DNA of 64,000 bases from Tritrichomonas musculus. Lineage: Eukaryota > Parabasalia > Tritrichomonadida > Tritrichomonadidae. The stretch covers positions 868,001 to 932,000 of the forward strand of contig JAPFFF010000023.1 in NCBI GenBank assembly GCA_039105265.1. The letters run 5' to 3'. Under the pieces are notes generated by a model. The model was not told the DNA's origin. It searched no databases and saw only the letters and a program-made list of their open reading frames with translations. Both the position numbers and the translations under genes were made by a program. Numbering within the stretch: the first letter of the stretch is position 1; every line of letters begins with the position of its first letter. Positions 33,841-42,804 of this stretch are shown here, piece by piece.

Positions 33841-36800
33841 TTAAGCCTTAAATACCGCCAACATATTTTCATTAATTATACCAGTGATGATGCCAACAGT
33901 TGTTCTACGTATTTTTGATGTTATCGCGGTAGCTCCAGTTATTATTTTTAGAACGTTATCGTCATCTACAAACACTTCATCCCCGATTGAGTAACATGAG
34001 GTATCTTTAACTTTAACTAAATAATCACCACCTGAAGCAAATGTAACACATTTATTAGCTTCATCAATAGAAGTGCATATACCTATGAAAGTGTTCCATT
34101 TACCATTAGTCTTTACTGAACAAATGCAATCCGTTGTGTCATTTTCAGTGCTTGATATGAAAGACTTAGTTGATTTGTCATATCTGTAAACCTTACCTGT
34201 CATATATACTGGTGCACCAATTACAAAATCATTTATTGAATTCATTGATTTCTCAATCGGACAATAATGAGTGATAGTTGTGTTAGCTTTTAATTGATAT
34301 GCTTGTAATTCTGATTTCAACGCAAACTCATTCTTTGCATAATTCAATGAGCACACTGTTCCGTCATCATTTTCCATCTTTATGTAGATTTGTGATATAG
34401 TCATGAATGTAGATTCTGCTTGCTCTTTATTACAAAATGAGCCTTGTACGGATTGACGTTGATGTCTGTAATAGATTTCATGATTAGTTGATTTATTCCT
34501 AAACAACATACATGTTTTGTATGTATGTGTTTCCTCTTCCCCGACATAAGTGTACAAACCTTTGTAATTAACACTTGGCTGACCGTCAAATGAATTAACA
34601 CTGAACTCCATGTATAAGTCATTTGTCTTCACCGTATCTAAGTACTTATTCAATATTTCATCAACATAACCGTCTGACATCACTTCTAAAGGGATATCAG
34701 TTAATTTAATGACAGAATTCTTCATCAACACTTCACTCTTTAATGCTATTTCATCATTAATATATGTTTTCAATGCATATTTCCCTTCAGCCACATCCTT
34801 GGTCTCATACTTATCTAATTCATATGCTAATTCATCTTCATCAACGAACATCTCATCAGCTTGTGCACTAGTATAATATGGTGTCAAGTCAACTGGTTCC
34901 GGGATATCTGTTTTGAGAGCATAAGTGTTCGACACATATCTAGCCGAATAAGCGTTTTTGTTGGTTGGTTCGATAGTTTTGGTTATTGAGCATGATAATA
35001 TTTCTGGTGTTTCACCAGTTCCTGGATTTATTAATTCATGGCAGTCATACAGAAACCAAAGACTAGAACCACTTCCTTCCATACGCATTATCTGAGAGGG
35101 TTGATCGTCATTGTACGAATAATCTACGTGAACATAATGACCCGTATAAAAATTGTTTGATGAGACAATATCCAGCCCATATTGCTCAATCATTTCATGA
35201 TATGTGTCGTAATCCAAATCAGGAATTGTATTATTTTCAATTTTGAATTGAATAGTTGTTTGCCCCTCAATAATTTCTGGAATTTCACTTTTCACTTGCT
35301 CAATAGCACGGGTCATATCTGTTTTTAATGCATAAGCATTTAATATATTTGTTAATTGATTGTTATTTTTAAAGTTTGTGTTTAAATATGTGTATGACGG
35401 ATAATTATCTTGAACATATCGAACAGTTGCATAATTATTTAATGTTTCATTTAATTTATTCGTGAATGATTCATTTAAATGATTTTTATGGTTTTCAATC
35501 AATTTTTTAGTTGCTGATGCTGTTAATAATTGGTTATTAGTTAATGTTTCACCTAATAATAATTCTTTATCGTTTTTAGTTGCTGGGGTGTATTTGAGTT
35601 TAACAAATGATGGTTGAACTGTTCCATAAATTAAAAGATATGGAAATTCATAAACTAATTCGCAATTAATAGCTGAAATATCTGCAGCATCTGAGTTCAA
35701 ACATTCAATACTTCCATTTTCCTTATACTCATATTCGTAAATTCGGTACATCTCGCCAATATCATCAACCATAAATGAAACATCAATTTTATAATTAGTT
35801 TCAATATGTTCACAGTAATATTTAAAACATAATCTTTCATCAGGAATTATAATTTCTGTTTCAACATATGGTTTTTCTTCAACTACTTCATGAGGTGATA
35901 AAACAATTCCATCATCAATTATTTCATCAACATATGCAACTTCTTTAACAGTTGATCCAGCATTTTTACTAAACGCTAATTTTAATGCACCAAATATACC
36001 TTCAGCACCAACTTTCATTAATCCGCCAAAGTTAAAACAAAAGTTACTAATTTGTACGACATCCATAACTATATCAAACCAATTTGTTTTATTTTTCATA
36101 TCATTAATTTCTTTCTCTAACTTTGCACAATAATTTTGAAGTGCTGATATTTGATTAACCGCAATATCAACAGTGTTACCTAATGAATTTAAAACGAAAA
36201 CGTGGGATTCAATGTTCTCACCTATGACTACACCTGAAGTTTGAATGTTAAAGTTTGTATAAAGTGTTGTGCATGCTTCAGGTCGTGGTGAGACAGTATA
36301 ATATCCAGTATTAGCTAAGAACTCAAATGTATTCATTCCTTTTTCATAACTTACATCAGCAATTGTATAAATTAATTCGTCATCTTTTGGCATGTATAAT
36401 ATTAAACCATATGGTGGATTACCGACTTGCAAAGGTGAAGTATAATGGTATTCAAGTAATTCAAAATAATTGTCAGATTGAAGTTTATAATTATTTAATC
36501 CTGAAGATTTATATTCGAAGTCAACAATGAAGTCATAAGTTTTATTATTTATGTTCAAAGTTGCTGAATACGTACAATTAGCAAAATCTTTGACGGGGTA
36601 AATGTAAACCCTCCATGCGTCATTATCTTCTTTATACGTTTGAATTTTACAGTTATCTTTTGGTGTTAACATTCCTTTATTAACTAATAACTCAAATGGG
36701 TTTCCTTGATTATCATAATCAGCGAAAGTGTGTAACACTTTTTTATTAGCTTCATTTTTAGCAATACATATAAAGGCTACTTCATGAGAACCAGGATTTT

Positions 36801-37794
36801 TACGTGTTAATTTCAGGGGTATATTGAAACTGTAATTAGTACCTACCCATTCATTACCTTGTTTAGTCATTTTGTAATCTGTACCGAATGCTTCATCATG
36901 AAACTCAAAAGTTTGACCTTCAATTAATGCTTCAAATTCAGGACTACCAGGAACATATCCCCAATCAGCATAATATAAAGGATTTGTTTTATCATCTATT
37001 ACACCGTAAGCTTTCATTTCATAGAAATCAGGCAATGGTGAACGATATAATTTAAAGCAATTATCCGCATCTATTGTATTACACCTAAGATTTATTAATT
37101 TATTTGAATCATTAGCTTTGTCACAACTAACATTTGTTTTTTGATTTGCGATATAATTGATTTTCATAAATCCAGATGTATATAAATTTAATGGTGTATC
37201 ACCTTTTTTATTTGACATATATATTTTTGCTCCAACGTCATCTTCTTGATAAACCAACTCATAATTTCCATTTGAAATGTTAACAATAGGATTTTTAAAC
37301 ATGTTTTCTTTAGAAGTTTTAGTTATAATTGCTTTTGGTAATTTCATATATGCAGGTAATTCTATTTCGAATACATCACCGATATATTCACCAAATTCAG
37401 TTTTGATTGATAATGTGTTTAAATCTGGTTGATCTAAATTTTCCGTTAATTTATCTGAAGTAATGATGAAATCATATATACCATCTTCAAATGAAAAGTC
37501 ACTATCATCACCATCTTGTTTATCTTCTAATGTTGTAATTCTTGATTCATGATTGTTTAATTCATCCGTAAATTTCATGGTTTGTTGATTGTATGAAGAA
37601 ACTGAGGCGTCAATGTCAGCAAGTCTTAATGTTAAACTTTGAGGATTTGTTGAAGTCATTATTATGTCTCCATCAATAGTGGCATCACCATGAACATGAA
37701 TATTTTTAAATTCCGAGTCTTTATCGGGCATACCACCTCCACCACCAGTGAATGCTCCATCTTTTGCATTTTGTTTTGTAATTATTGCAGTCAT
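33841..37794 (-). CDS. Polinton fibre-like protein, 1317 aa
   Basis: The largest gene of the element. The N-terminus has a glycine-rich patch (FTGGGGGMPD) and HVHGDATIDGDI, then a coiled-coil stretch (NNHESRITTLEDKQ), as in phage and viral tail-fibre proteins. The second half repeats a short motif: YALKTDM, YALKTDIPEP, YALKTYIND, IALKSEVL and FALKSELQAY, the pattern of trimeric fibre shafts. A hydrophobic stretch with IVMDVVQISNFCFNFGGLMK near 575-595 is the only candidate membrane-proximal part. A role as a receptor-binding or surface spike is inferred from this architecture; I know of no proven counterpart in trichomonad Polintons. A host-derived adhesin is a less likely alternative. Confidence 0.7.
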   Translation of the reverse strand: MTAIITKQNAKDGAFTGGGGGMPDKDSEFKNIHVHGDATIDGDIIMTSTNPQSLTLRLADIDASVSSYNQQTMKFTDELNNHESRITTLEDKQDGDDSDFSFEDGIYDFIITSDKLTENLDQPDLNTLSIKTEFGEYIGDVFEIELPAYMKLPKAIITKTSKENMFKNPIVNISNGNYELVYQEDDVGAKIYMSNKKGDTPLNLYTSGFMKINYIANQKTNVSCDKANDSNKLINLRCNTIDADNCFKLYRSPLPDFYEMKAYGVIDDKTNPLYYADWGYVPGSPEFEALIEGQTFEFHDEAFGTDYKMTKQGNEWVGTNYSFNIPLKLTRKNPGSHEVAFICIAKNEANKKVLHTFADYDNQGNPFELLVNKGMLTPKDNCKIQTYKEDNDAWRVYIYPVKDFANCTYSATLNINNKTYDFIVDFEYKSSGLNNYKLQSDNYFELLEYHYTSPLQVGNPPYGLILYMPKDDELIYTIADVSYEKGMNTFEFLANTGYYTVSPRPEACTTLYTNFNIQTSGVVIGENIESHVFVLNSLGNTVDIAVNQISALQNYCAKLEKEINDMKNKTNWFDIVMDVVQISNFCFNFGGLMKVGAEGIFGALKLAFSKNAGSTVKEVAYVDEIIDDGIVLSPHEVVEEKPYVETEIIIPDERLCFKYYCEHIETNYKIDVSFMVDDIGEMYRIYEYEYKENGSIECLNSDAADISAINCELVYEFPYLLIYGTVQPSFVKLKYTPATKNDKELLLGETLTNNQLLTASATKKLIENHKNHLNESFTNKLNETLNNYATVRYVQDNYPSYTYLNTNFKNNNQLTNILNAYALKTDMTRAIEQVKSEIPEIIEGQTTIQFKIENNTIPDLDYDTYHEMIEQYGLDIVSSNNFYTGHYVHVDYSYNDDQPSQIMRMEGSGSSLWFLYDCHELINPGTGETPEILSCSITKTIEPTNKNAYSARYVSNTYALKTDIPEPVDLTPYYTSAQADEMFVDEDELAYELDKYETKDVAEGKYALKTYINDEIALKSEVLMKNSVIKLTDIPLEVMSDGYVDEILNKYLDTVKTNDLYMEFSVNSFDGQPSVNYKGLYTYVGEEETHTYKTCMLFRNKSTNHEIYYRHQRQSVQGSFCNKEQAESTFMTISQIYIKMENDDGTVCSLNYAKNEFALKSELQAYQLKANTTITHYCPIEKSMNSINDFVIGAPVYMTGKVYRYDKSTKSFISSTENDTTDCICSVKTNGKWNTFIGICTSIDEANKCVTFASGGDYLVKVKDTSCYSIGDEVFVDDDNVLKIITGATAITSKIRRTTVGIITGIINENMLAVFKA

Positions 37795-37827
37795 TTATTG
37801 ATTTATTATTTGTAAAAATAAAATATT

Positions 37828-38169
37828 TTAGTATTCAAATTTAAGGAATAATGTGAAGTTATCAGGTATTATTTCATTACCTTTTGCATCAGTGAACCAT
37901 ACTTTAAATCTATCATGGTTTAATGTATATTTATATTTTCTGTTGTCATCTGGAGGCGTTAAATTAGCATACCAAACGAGAGAATCGCAGTATTCATCAC
38001 GTGGGACAAATGACGCGTGAAGTTCGGTTTCACCATCTAAATATCCATCACATGTAGCACGGCAATATTGAAATGAAATATATTTATCATTGCGAGAATT
38101 AACGAACTCAGGAGGAAATTTATTTTCATAGTCACGAGTGATAAAGTAAGTTTTGGTTGTTTTATGCAT
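37828..38169 (-). CDS. Polinton small beta-rich protein, 113 aa
   Basis: A compact protein with many aromatic residues and alternating hydrophobics, ending FKVWFTDAKGNEIIPDNFTL and then FLKFEY. This closing strand pattern resembles that of small viral capsid or cement proteins, but there is no firm family match. It lies 33 bp upstream of the fibre-like gene in the same direction and may be co-transcribed with it. Confidence 0.55.
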   Translation of the reverse strand: MHKTTKTYFITRDYENKFPPEFVNSRNDKYISFQYCRATCDGYLDGETELHASFVPRDEYCDSLVWYANLTPPDDNRKYKYTLNHDRFKVWFTDAKGNEIIPDNFTLFLKFEY

Positions 38170-38251
38170 TTATGATTTGATAAAAATAAAAATCTATAAA
38201 TTTAAAACATGTAGCCTTTGGCTGCAGAATTCTTTTAGAATTCGTCTGGGT

Positions 38252-38602
38252 CTATTTCGAGAAAATTTCATAATTTTCGATTAAATAGTTTTTAATTATT
38301 GGTATTAATGAATATGCTTTTTGGGACATGAATGAATCAAGCTTGAAATCATTTTTCTTGATATCTTCTGTTAATCCTTCATTTATTAAATCAACATATT
38401 CATTAACTTTAACTTCAAATGTTTCCTCGCATATGGCAATTAATTTTTGGCAACATTCCTGATTTATTTCTTTATCATTAGTTATTTCATCATATAAATC
38501 GAAAACGATGTCGAAAATATGATCGTAAATAGCATTTTTGCTAATGACATCATTTATGACTACATTAAGCCATAAATCAATGATTGTATCATTTATTTTC
38601 AT
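38252..38602 (-). CDS. Polinton protein of unknown function, 116 aa
   Basis: An acidic, helical protein (CQKLIAICEETFEVKVNEYV) without recognisable motifs. Just beyond its stop lie two tiny hairpins (AGCCTTTGGCT, and GAATTC repeated around TTTTA) of the kind found elsewhere in this element. The gene is followed in the same direction by the 113-aa gene and preceded by the 164-aa gene with a 26-bp gap, so these probably form one rightmost-to-left cluster. Confidence 0.5.
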   Translation of the reverse strand: MKINDTIIDLWLNVVINDVISKNAIYDHIFDIVFDLYDEITNDKEINQECCQKLIAICEETFEVKVNEYVDLINEGLTEDIKKNDFKLDSFMSQKAYSLIPIIKNYLIENYEIFSK

Positions 38603-38628
38603 TTATATTAGGATAAAAATTTATAAAT

Positions 38629-39123
38629 TTAAAACAAGTCTGGGTCTATTTCTTCATCATTAATGTTACATTTACTAGCTAATTCATTGACGATTTCAAC
38701 TTTAGCATCAGACCTATTTTTAATGAATTCATTAAGTTTATTTTGATTTTCACATTCTTTTACTACACATTCATGATAAAATGATGTTTTATAATTTATT
38801 CTATCAGCTTTAATATAAGCTTTCATTAATCGTATTTGTGATCCTGACGTTAGAGCACCAAATGAACGTCTAGGAATAGTTAACCATTCACACTCAGGGA
38901 ATAACTCTCTAAATTCTTTATATGTCATAAATTTTTGGGTATTAGGGCTTTGCCCGGGACTATGTCCTTCTTTATAAACTAATGAAAGAAATAATATCTT
39001 TACGTTCATTTTGTATTTATAGAATTTATCAGTTATGAAGTCATCAAAATATACCTGAACAGCTTTAAGTTCTGATTCAGGAAGTTTTTCAAATAACTTA
39101 TTAATGTTGATGTATTCACTCAT
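38629..39123 (-). CDS. Polinton protein of unknown function, 164 aa
   Basis: A mixed alpha/beta protein starting MSEYININKLFEKLPESELK, with a conserved-looking core FMTYKEFRELFPECEWLTIP and an acidic C-terminus. The segment GHSPGQS (about residues 53-59) is encoded by the same short palindromic repeat that supplies RSPGQS in amphipathic protein A, so this loop may be a later insertion. I see no protease triad. The gene lies 100 bp downstream of the capsid gene in the same direction. Confidence 0.55.
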   Translation of the reverse strand: MSEYININKLFEKLPESELKAVQVYFDDFITDKFYKYKMNVKILFLSLVYKEGHSPGQSPNTQKFMTYKEFRELFPECEWLTIPRRSFGALTSGSQIRLMKAYIKADRINYKTSFYHECVVKECENQNKLNEFIKNRSDAKVEIVNELASKCNINDEEIDPDLF

Positions 39124-39223
39124 TTATATAGAAATAAAAAATTAAAAAATAAATTTTAAACTAATTTAAAAATTTTTGAAAAAGTTTGAAATGAAAAATA
39201 ATTAAATTAATTTAAAAGTTAAT

Positions 39224-40897
39224 TTATTCATAACCGAATGGAACACCTTTAGGGAAATATTCAACGCCATTAACGGACCAAGTAAAGTATGTATCGCTAC
39301 ATACCCAAGCTTCAGGCGCAGGTGGGTGTTGATCTGGATATTCTAAATCAGGAATGAAATATGTATCATCATCACCTCTGTATAATGGTTGACCTCGGAA
39401 AGTGACAGTTACTGAATTATTACCAGTATCGATTCCATCAAATACATAACCAGCGTTTGAACGTTCAAGTTGGAAGTTAATACCAAAACTTGTTCCATCA
39501 CTTCTGCAGTTTGTATAACGTTTACCAGTTACTGGATCATTTAATGGTTGAGTAAATGAATCTTCAAATTCTTGAGTAGCTTCAAGTGAACCATCTAATT
39601 CATTAGCGATTAATTGATGTTGGTAAAATCTGGCTGAACATGTACTTCTGAATTCAGTGTCTGGATAAGTTCTCTTATTAACGACCAATTGAACATTTTG
39701 ATACATGATATTTTCAAAACATGTAATATCTCCTGGAGTACGTGGAAACATCATCGTAATATTAGTAGCATTTCTGAGAGGAATTGATTTTGAAATTTCT
39801 AAACCGTTGACTTTGGCGCTTCCTTCAAATATTTCACGTGTTAATTCTTGTGATGGAACTAATAATGGAGTTTGTAATTCATGAACGAGACCTTGATATA
39901 CTCCAGGTTTGAGACCAAAACCAGCGAGATTTGATCGACCAAGTTGAATGGTACCACCTAAAACTTGCAATGTTATTTTACCAACTTTCATATCAATTCC
40001 GTTTGCATCTGAACCAACAGTAACTTTTAATGACCCATCAGCAGGTTCTGAATTTTCACCAGCTTTATATTCAATGACTATATTTGATGGATTACCTACT
40101 TGTGTGAATTTACGAGTAATTGGAACGACAGCTGGCATTTCTTCATCAATTGGTTTATCTTCAAGGAACTGTAAAGTTTCTTTAACAACATTTGGATTAA
40201 CTTGACACCAAACCATTGCACGTAATGAGGTTTTAACTTCTTCTTCAATTTCACCACAAATTGCGTTTGGATAAAGTTGCCATGCCTGAAGTGCGAGTTG
40301 ATCAATAAATGGTATCGTTAATTCAATTGTAAATGTGTGTGGTTGACCATCTGCTATATCCTTTAAATCAATATAACATCCACATATAGATGGTGAATAT
40401 TGACTGACATTTTCCCATGTTGAATGTGAGAATTTAGAAGTAGCTTTTGCATCTCGTGGTTTAATTGAATTATAAGCGAATGATTCACGTTGAAGTTCAT
40501 CTTGTCTGTATGTATCTAAAAGTTTTCCATTAACCCAAAATCTACAGTCTTCATAAAATTCAACAGCATTTTTGAAACCAACAAATATTTTCATTAATCC
40601 GTTAGTATCTGCTGAAACATCAATTTTGTCAGAAAGTTTTAATTGAAAATCTAAAAGAACTGTTGTAAATGATTTTTCAATTTGTGAAATTGTATGTCCT
40701 GAATGAGTAAGTTTTATACGTGTTTTGGTACCAACTGGAAGTGGTGCATCTTTATCTTTGAATTCTTCCATAATCCATGAAAATGAATTATCACCACCAT
40801 TTCGTTGAATTAAATGTCTAAGTTTATTTTGAAAGAATGAGAGAATATCTCCTTCATCATTACCTAAATTTTTCGTTTGAGCGTTTAAGTATGTCAT
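39224..40897 (-). CDS. mcp: Polinton major capsid protein (double jelly-roll type), 557 aa
   Basis: Identified by length, gene position and composition: a beta-rich protein with long runs of alternating hydrophobics, few lysines, and C-terminal segments YPDQHPPAPEAWVCSDTYFT and WSVNGVEYFP that read like Polinton/virophage capsid proteins. The protein should form the hexameric capsomer of an icosahedral shell. The two jelly-rolls cannot be delimited by eye; a plausible split is near residue 250 (after AMVWCQVNPN). The start ATG is preceded by an AT-rich 113-bp gap shared with the divergent amphipathic protein B gene. Confidence 0.75.
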   Translation of the reverse strand: MTYLNAQTKNLGNDEGDILSFFQNKLRHLIQRNGGDNSFSWIMEEFKDKDAPLPVGTKTRIKLTHSGHTISQIEKSFTTVLLDFQLKLSDKIDVSADTNGLMKIFVGFKNAVEFYEDCRFWVNGKLLDTYRQDELQRESFAYNSIKPRDAKATSKFSHSTWENVSQYSPSICGCYIDLKDIADGQPHTFTIELTIPFIDQLALQAWQLYPNAICGEIEEEVKTSLRAMVWCQVNPNVVKETLQFLEDKPIDEEMPAVVPITRKFTQVGNPSNIVIEYKAGENSEPADGSLKVTVGSDANGIDMKVGKITLQVLGGTIQLGRSNLAGFGLKPGVYQGLVHELQTPLLVPSQELTREIFEGSAKVNGLEISKSIPLRNATNITMMFPRTPGDITCFENIMYQNVQLVVNKRTYPDTEFRSTCSARFYQHQLIANELDGSLEATQEFEDSFTQPLNDPVTGKRYTNCRSDGTSFGINFQLERSNAGYVFDGIDTGNNSVTVTFRGQPLYRGDDDTYFIPDLEYPDQHPPAPEAWVCSDTYFTWSVNGVEYFPKGVPFGYE

Positions 40898-41010
40898 TTT
40901 AAATATTGAAAAAAAATTAAATAATAAGTTAATAAAGAAAAGAATTTATAGTTTTGAAAAAAATAAATGAATTAAGAAATGAAAAATAAATTTTTTACAT
41001 TAATGAAAAT

Positions 41011-41331
41011 ATGGCATTTGGAAGTTGGTTTAAAAATATTGTGAACGGAGCTAAAAACATAATTGGCAAAATAGTTCCAAAAGTAAAGAAAGCAGTTGAA
41101 ACAGTTGGTAGATTTGCACCATTGATAGGACAAGCTGGTGATTTAATAGGTGGAAGTGCTGGTGAGGTAATAAATACAATCGGAAATGGTGTGAGTAAAT
41201 TAAATGACAGAATTAATTATAAAGGAGGAAACGTTAACGCGTTAGGTGCGAATGGTGCAGGAGCTAGAAGAATTGTTGGAGCGAACGGAGCAGGTATTAG
41301 AAGGTTTGATATTCCATTACTGAAGGAATAA
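41011..41331 (+). CDS. Polinton small amphipathic protein B, 106 aa
   Basis: It starts MAFGSWFKNIVNGAKNIIGK, an amphipathic basic helix matching the start of protein A at 32895-33146, followed by VPKVKKAVETVGRFAPLIGQ and a Gly/Ala/Asn-rich tail with two near repeats (NGAGARRIVG, NGAGIRRFDI). It resembles membrane-active or minor capsid peptides of adenovirus-like systems in shape only. It is divergent from the capsid gene, which suggests a late, structural role. Confidence 0.6.
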   Translation: MAFGSWFKNIVNGAKNIIGKIVPKVKKAVETVGRFAPLIGQAGDLIGGSAGEVINTIGNGVSKLNDRINYKGGNVNALGANGAGARRIVGANGAGIRRFDIPLLKE

Positions 41332-41338
41332 AAATAAA

Positions 41339-41482
41339 TCATGAGTAAAGTCGTTTCCTCATTTCATCAGTTAATTCAGGTGGTTTATCGTTTAATGTTG
41401 GGAAAAGTTTCACAATGCGAATGAGTAAATTAGCGAGTTCAATAATTGCTAAACAACCAAGAAAAATTTCTGATAAACTCAT
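41339..41482 (-). CDS. Polinton small membrane protein, 47 aa
   Basis: A short frame from the ATG at 41480-41482 to the TGA at 41339-41341. Residues 3-27 (LSEIFLGCLAIIELANLLIR) form one likely membrane helix, followed by a short basic/acidic tail (PPELTDEMRKRLYS). It fits exactly between two neighbouring genes and has an AT-rich, promoter-like lead, which supports it as real. The function is unknown. Confidence 0.45.
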   Translation of the reverse strand: MSLSEIFLGCLAIIELANLLIRIVKLFPTLNDKPPELTDEMRKRLYS

Positions 41483-41552
41483 TTATTATTAATTAAAAAT
41501 TTTTATTTTTGTTTTTAATTAAAGATCTTTGATCAGAATTATTTCATAATTC

Positions 41553-41912
41553 ATGGATTTAAAAGTTATTGAACCAATTAAAAACTATTTAAAAGAATTT
41601 AAAACAGTCGATGAATTTAATTTATGGTATTCAAAGAATAAGGAAGAAGTGGATAAGTTAACGACTCATAAATTAAACAAAATGTATAAAATCGATGGGT
41701 ATAGAATTACAAAAATAAAGGGTGTGTTGATGTTAAAGAAATGGGTTGAAAAAGAGGAAAAAGAGATAGTTAGTAAGGCTTCGCCCAGGATGGATGCCAT
41801 TGAAGAATTAAGGAAAGAAATAAATGAAATCAGAAATACAGTAAATAAAATTATATCATTTCTTCAGGAATCATCAAGTTCTATTGATGTATTACCGCCA
41901 TCGACAACTTGA
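41553..41912 (+). CDS. Polinton coiled-coil protein, 119 aa
   Basis: It starts MDLKVIEPIKNYLKEFKTVD. A folded, helical first half (to about residue 68) is followed by a predicted coiled coil (AIEELRKEINEIRNTVNKII, about 83-102) and a Ser-rich tail. The linker KASPRMD is encoded by a short palindromic repeat (41775-41798) seen also at 32916 and 38944. The 3' end overlaps the convergent ATPase gene by 49 bp. The function is unknown. Confidence 0.55.
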   Translation: MDLKVIEPIKNYLKEFKTVDEFNLWYSKNKEEVDKLTTHKLNKMYKIDGYRITKIKGVLMLKKWVEKEEKEIVSKASPRMDAIEELRKEINEIRNTVNKIISFLQESSSSIDVLPPSTT

Positions 41913-42697
41913 ATGATCATATATGGATGACTTTCACAATCTTCAGTTTTTCGTTTCAATATTTTTGAATACATTTCATAAAATTCGTCAAATGATAAAT
42001 TAGATGCTGATTGTGAATAAATATAACGTAATTGTTGTTTATTGAAACATGGAAATATAAATAATGTTGATATTTCATTTTTAACATGAGGTTTTAATCC
42101 TTTCCAACCTTGAATTAAAAGGAGGAATGAAAAATTTATATGTCTACATCTACGTATTAATTGGCTAAAATAAGATTCTTCTGAAGAAAAGAGTTTACTA
42201 TTTGAGATATCATCAAATAAAACGATTGTATGCAATACTTCTCGGTTGAAATCCGAAACGGCAAGCATTTTAAACATATCCTCTTTTTGTTGATCATCTA
42301 TTTTATCCTGCAAGTTTTCCCGTTTGATAAGGTTATATAAATTCTTTGCTGAGATTAAATCCTTCATAAATTCAACAGCTTCTTGTTCACTAATTATAAT
42401 ATATGGAATCATAAGAAGTGGCTTTAAAGCTAAAAATGTTTTATCTGATTCTTGACCGTCTTTCGTAACGTAGATAAATAAGTGATGAGTGTTTAATACA
42501 CCTAATTTGATGATTTCCTTTAATGCTATCACAGTCTTTCCTGATGATTGCTTACCAACTATGACGTTAACACTATTTAACCTAACATTAACCTCAGGGT
42601 GTATTTCAGAAATTAGGTTTTCATTTTTATTCATAGTATAGGTTTTCAACGTATTCATAACGTGCGTTTTAACCATATTCTCTAATGATGTGTTCAT
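41864..42697 (-). CDS. atp: Polinton genome-packaging ATPase (FtsK/HerA-like), 277 aa
   Basis: A P-loop ATPase with Walker A GKQSSGKT at residues 48-55 and Walker B HTIVLFDD at about 156-163, followed by the sensor-like segment SFLLLIQGWKGL. Size and motif order fit the A32-like packaging ATPases of Polintons and related viruses, which pump DNA into capsids. The N-terminal 40 residues are charged. The gene lies 107 bp downstream of the 477-aa gene in the same direction. Confidence 0.85.
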   Translation of the reverse strand: MNTSLENMVKTHVMNTLKTYTMNKNENLISEIHPEVNVRLNSVNVIVGKQSSGKTVIALKEIIKLGVLNTHHLFIYVTKDGQESDKTFLALKPLLMIPYIIISEQEAVEFMKDLISAKNLYNLIKRENLQDKIDDQQKEDMFKMLAVSDFNREVLHTIVLFDDISNSKLFSSEESYFSQLIRRCRHINFSFLLLIQGWKGLKPHVKNEISTLFIFPCFNKQQLRYIYSQSASNLSFDEFYEMYSKILKRKTEDCESHPYMIIQVVDGGNTSIELDDS

Positions 42698-42804
42698 TTT
42701 CTATGTATTAATGTAAAAGTTTATTTTAATTATTGATAAAAATATATTTTTATGTTTATTAATCATTAACTGAAATTAGATATTAACACATTTCTTAAAA
42801 TTTA

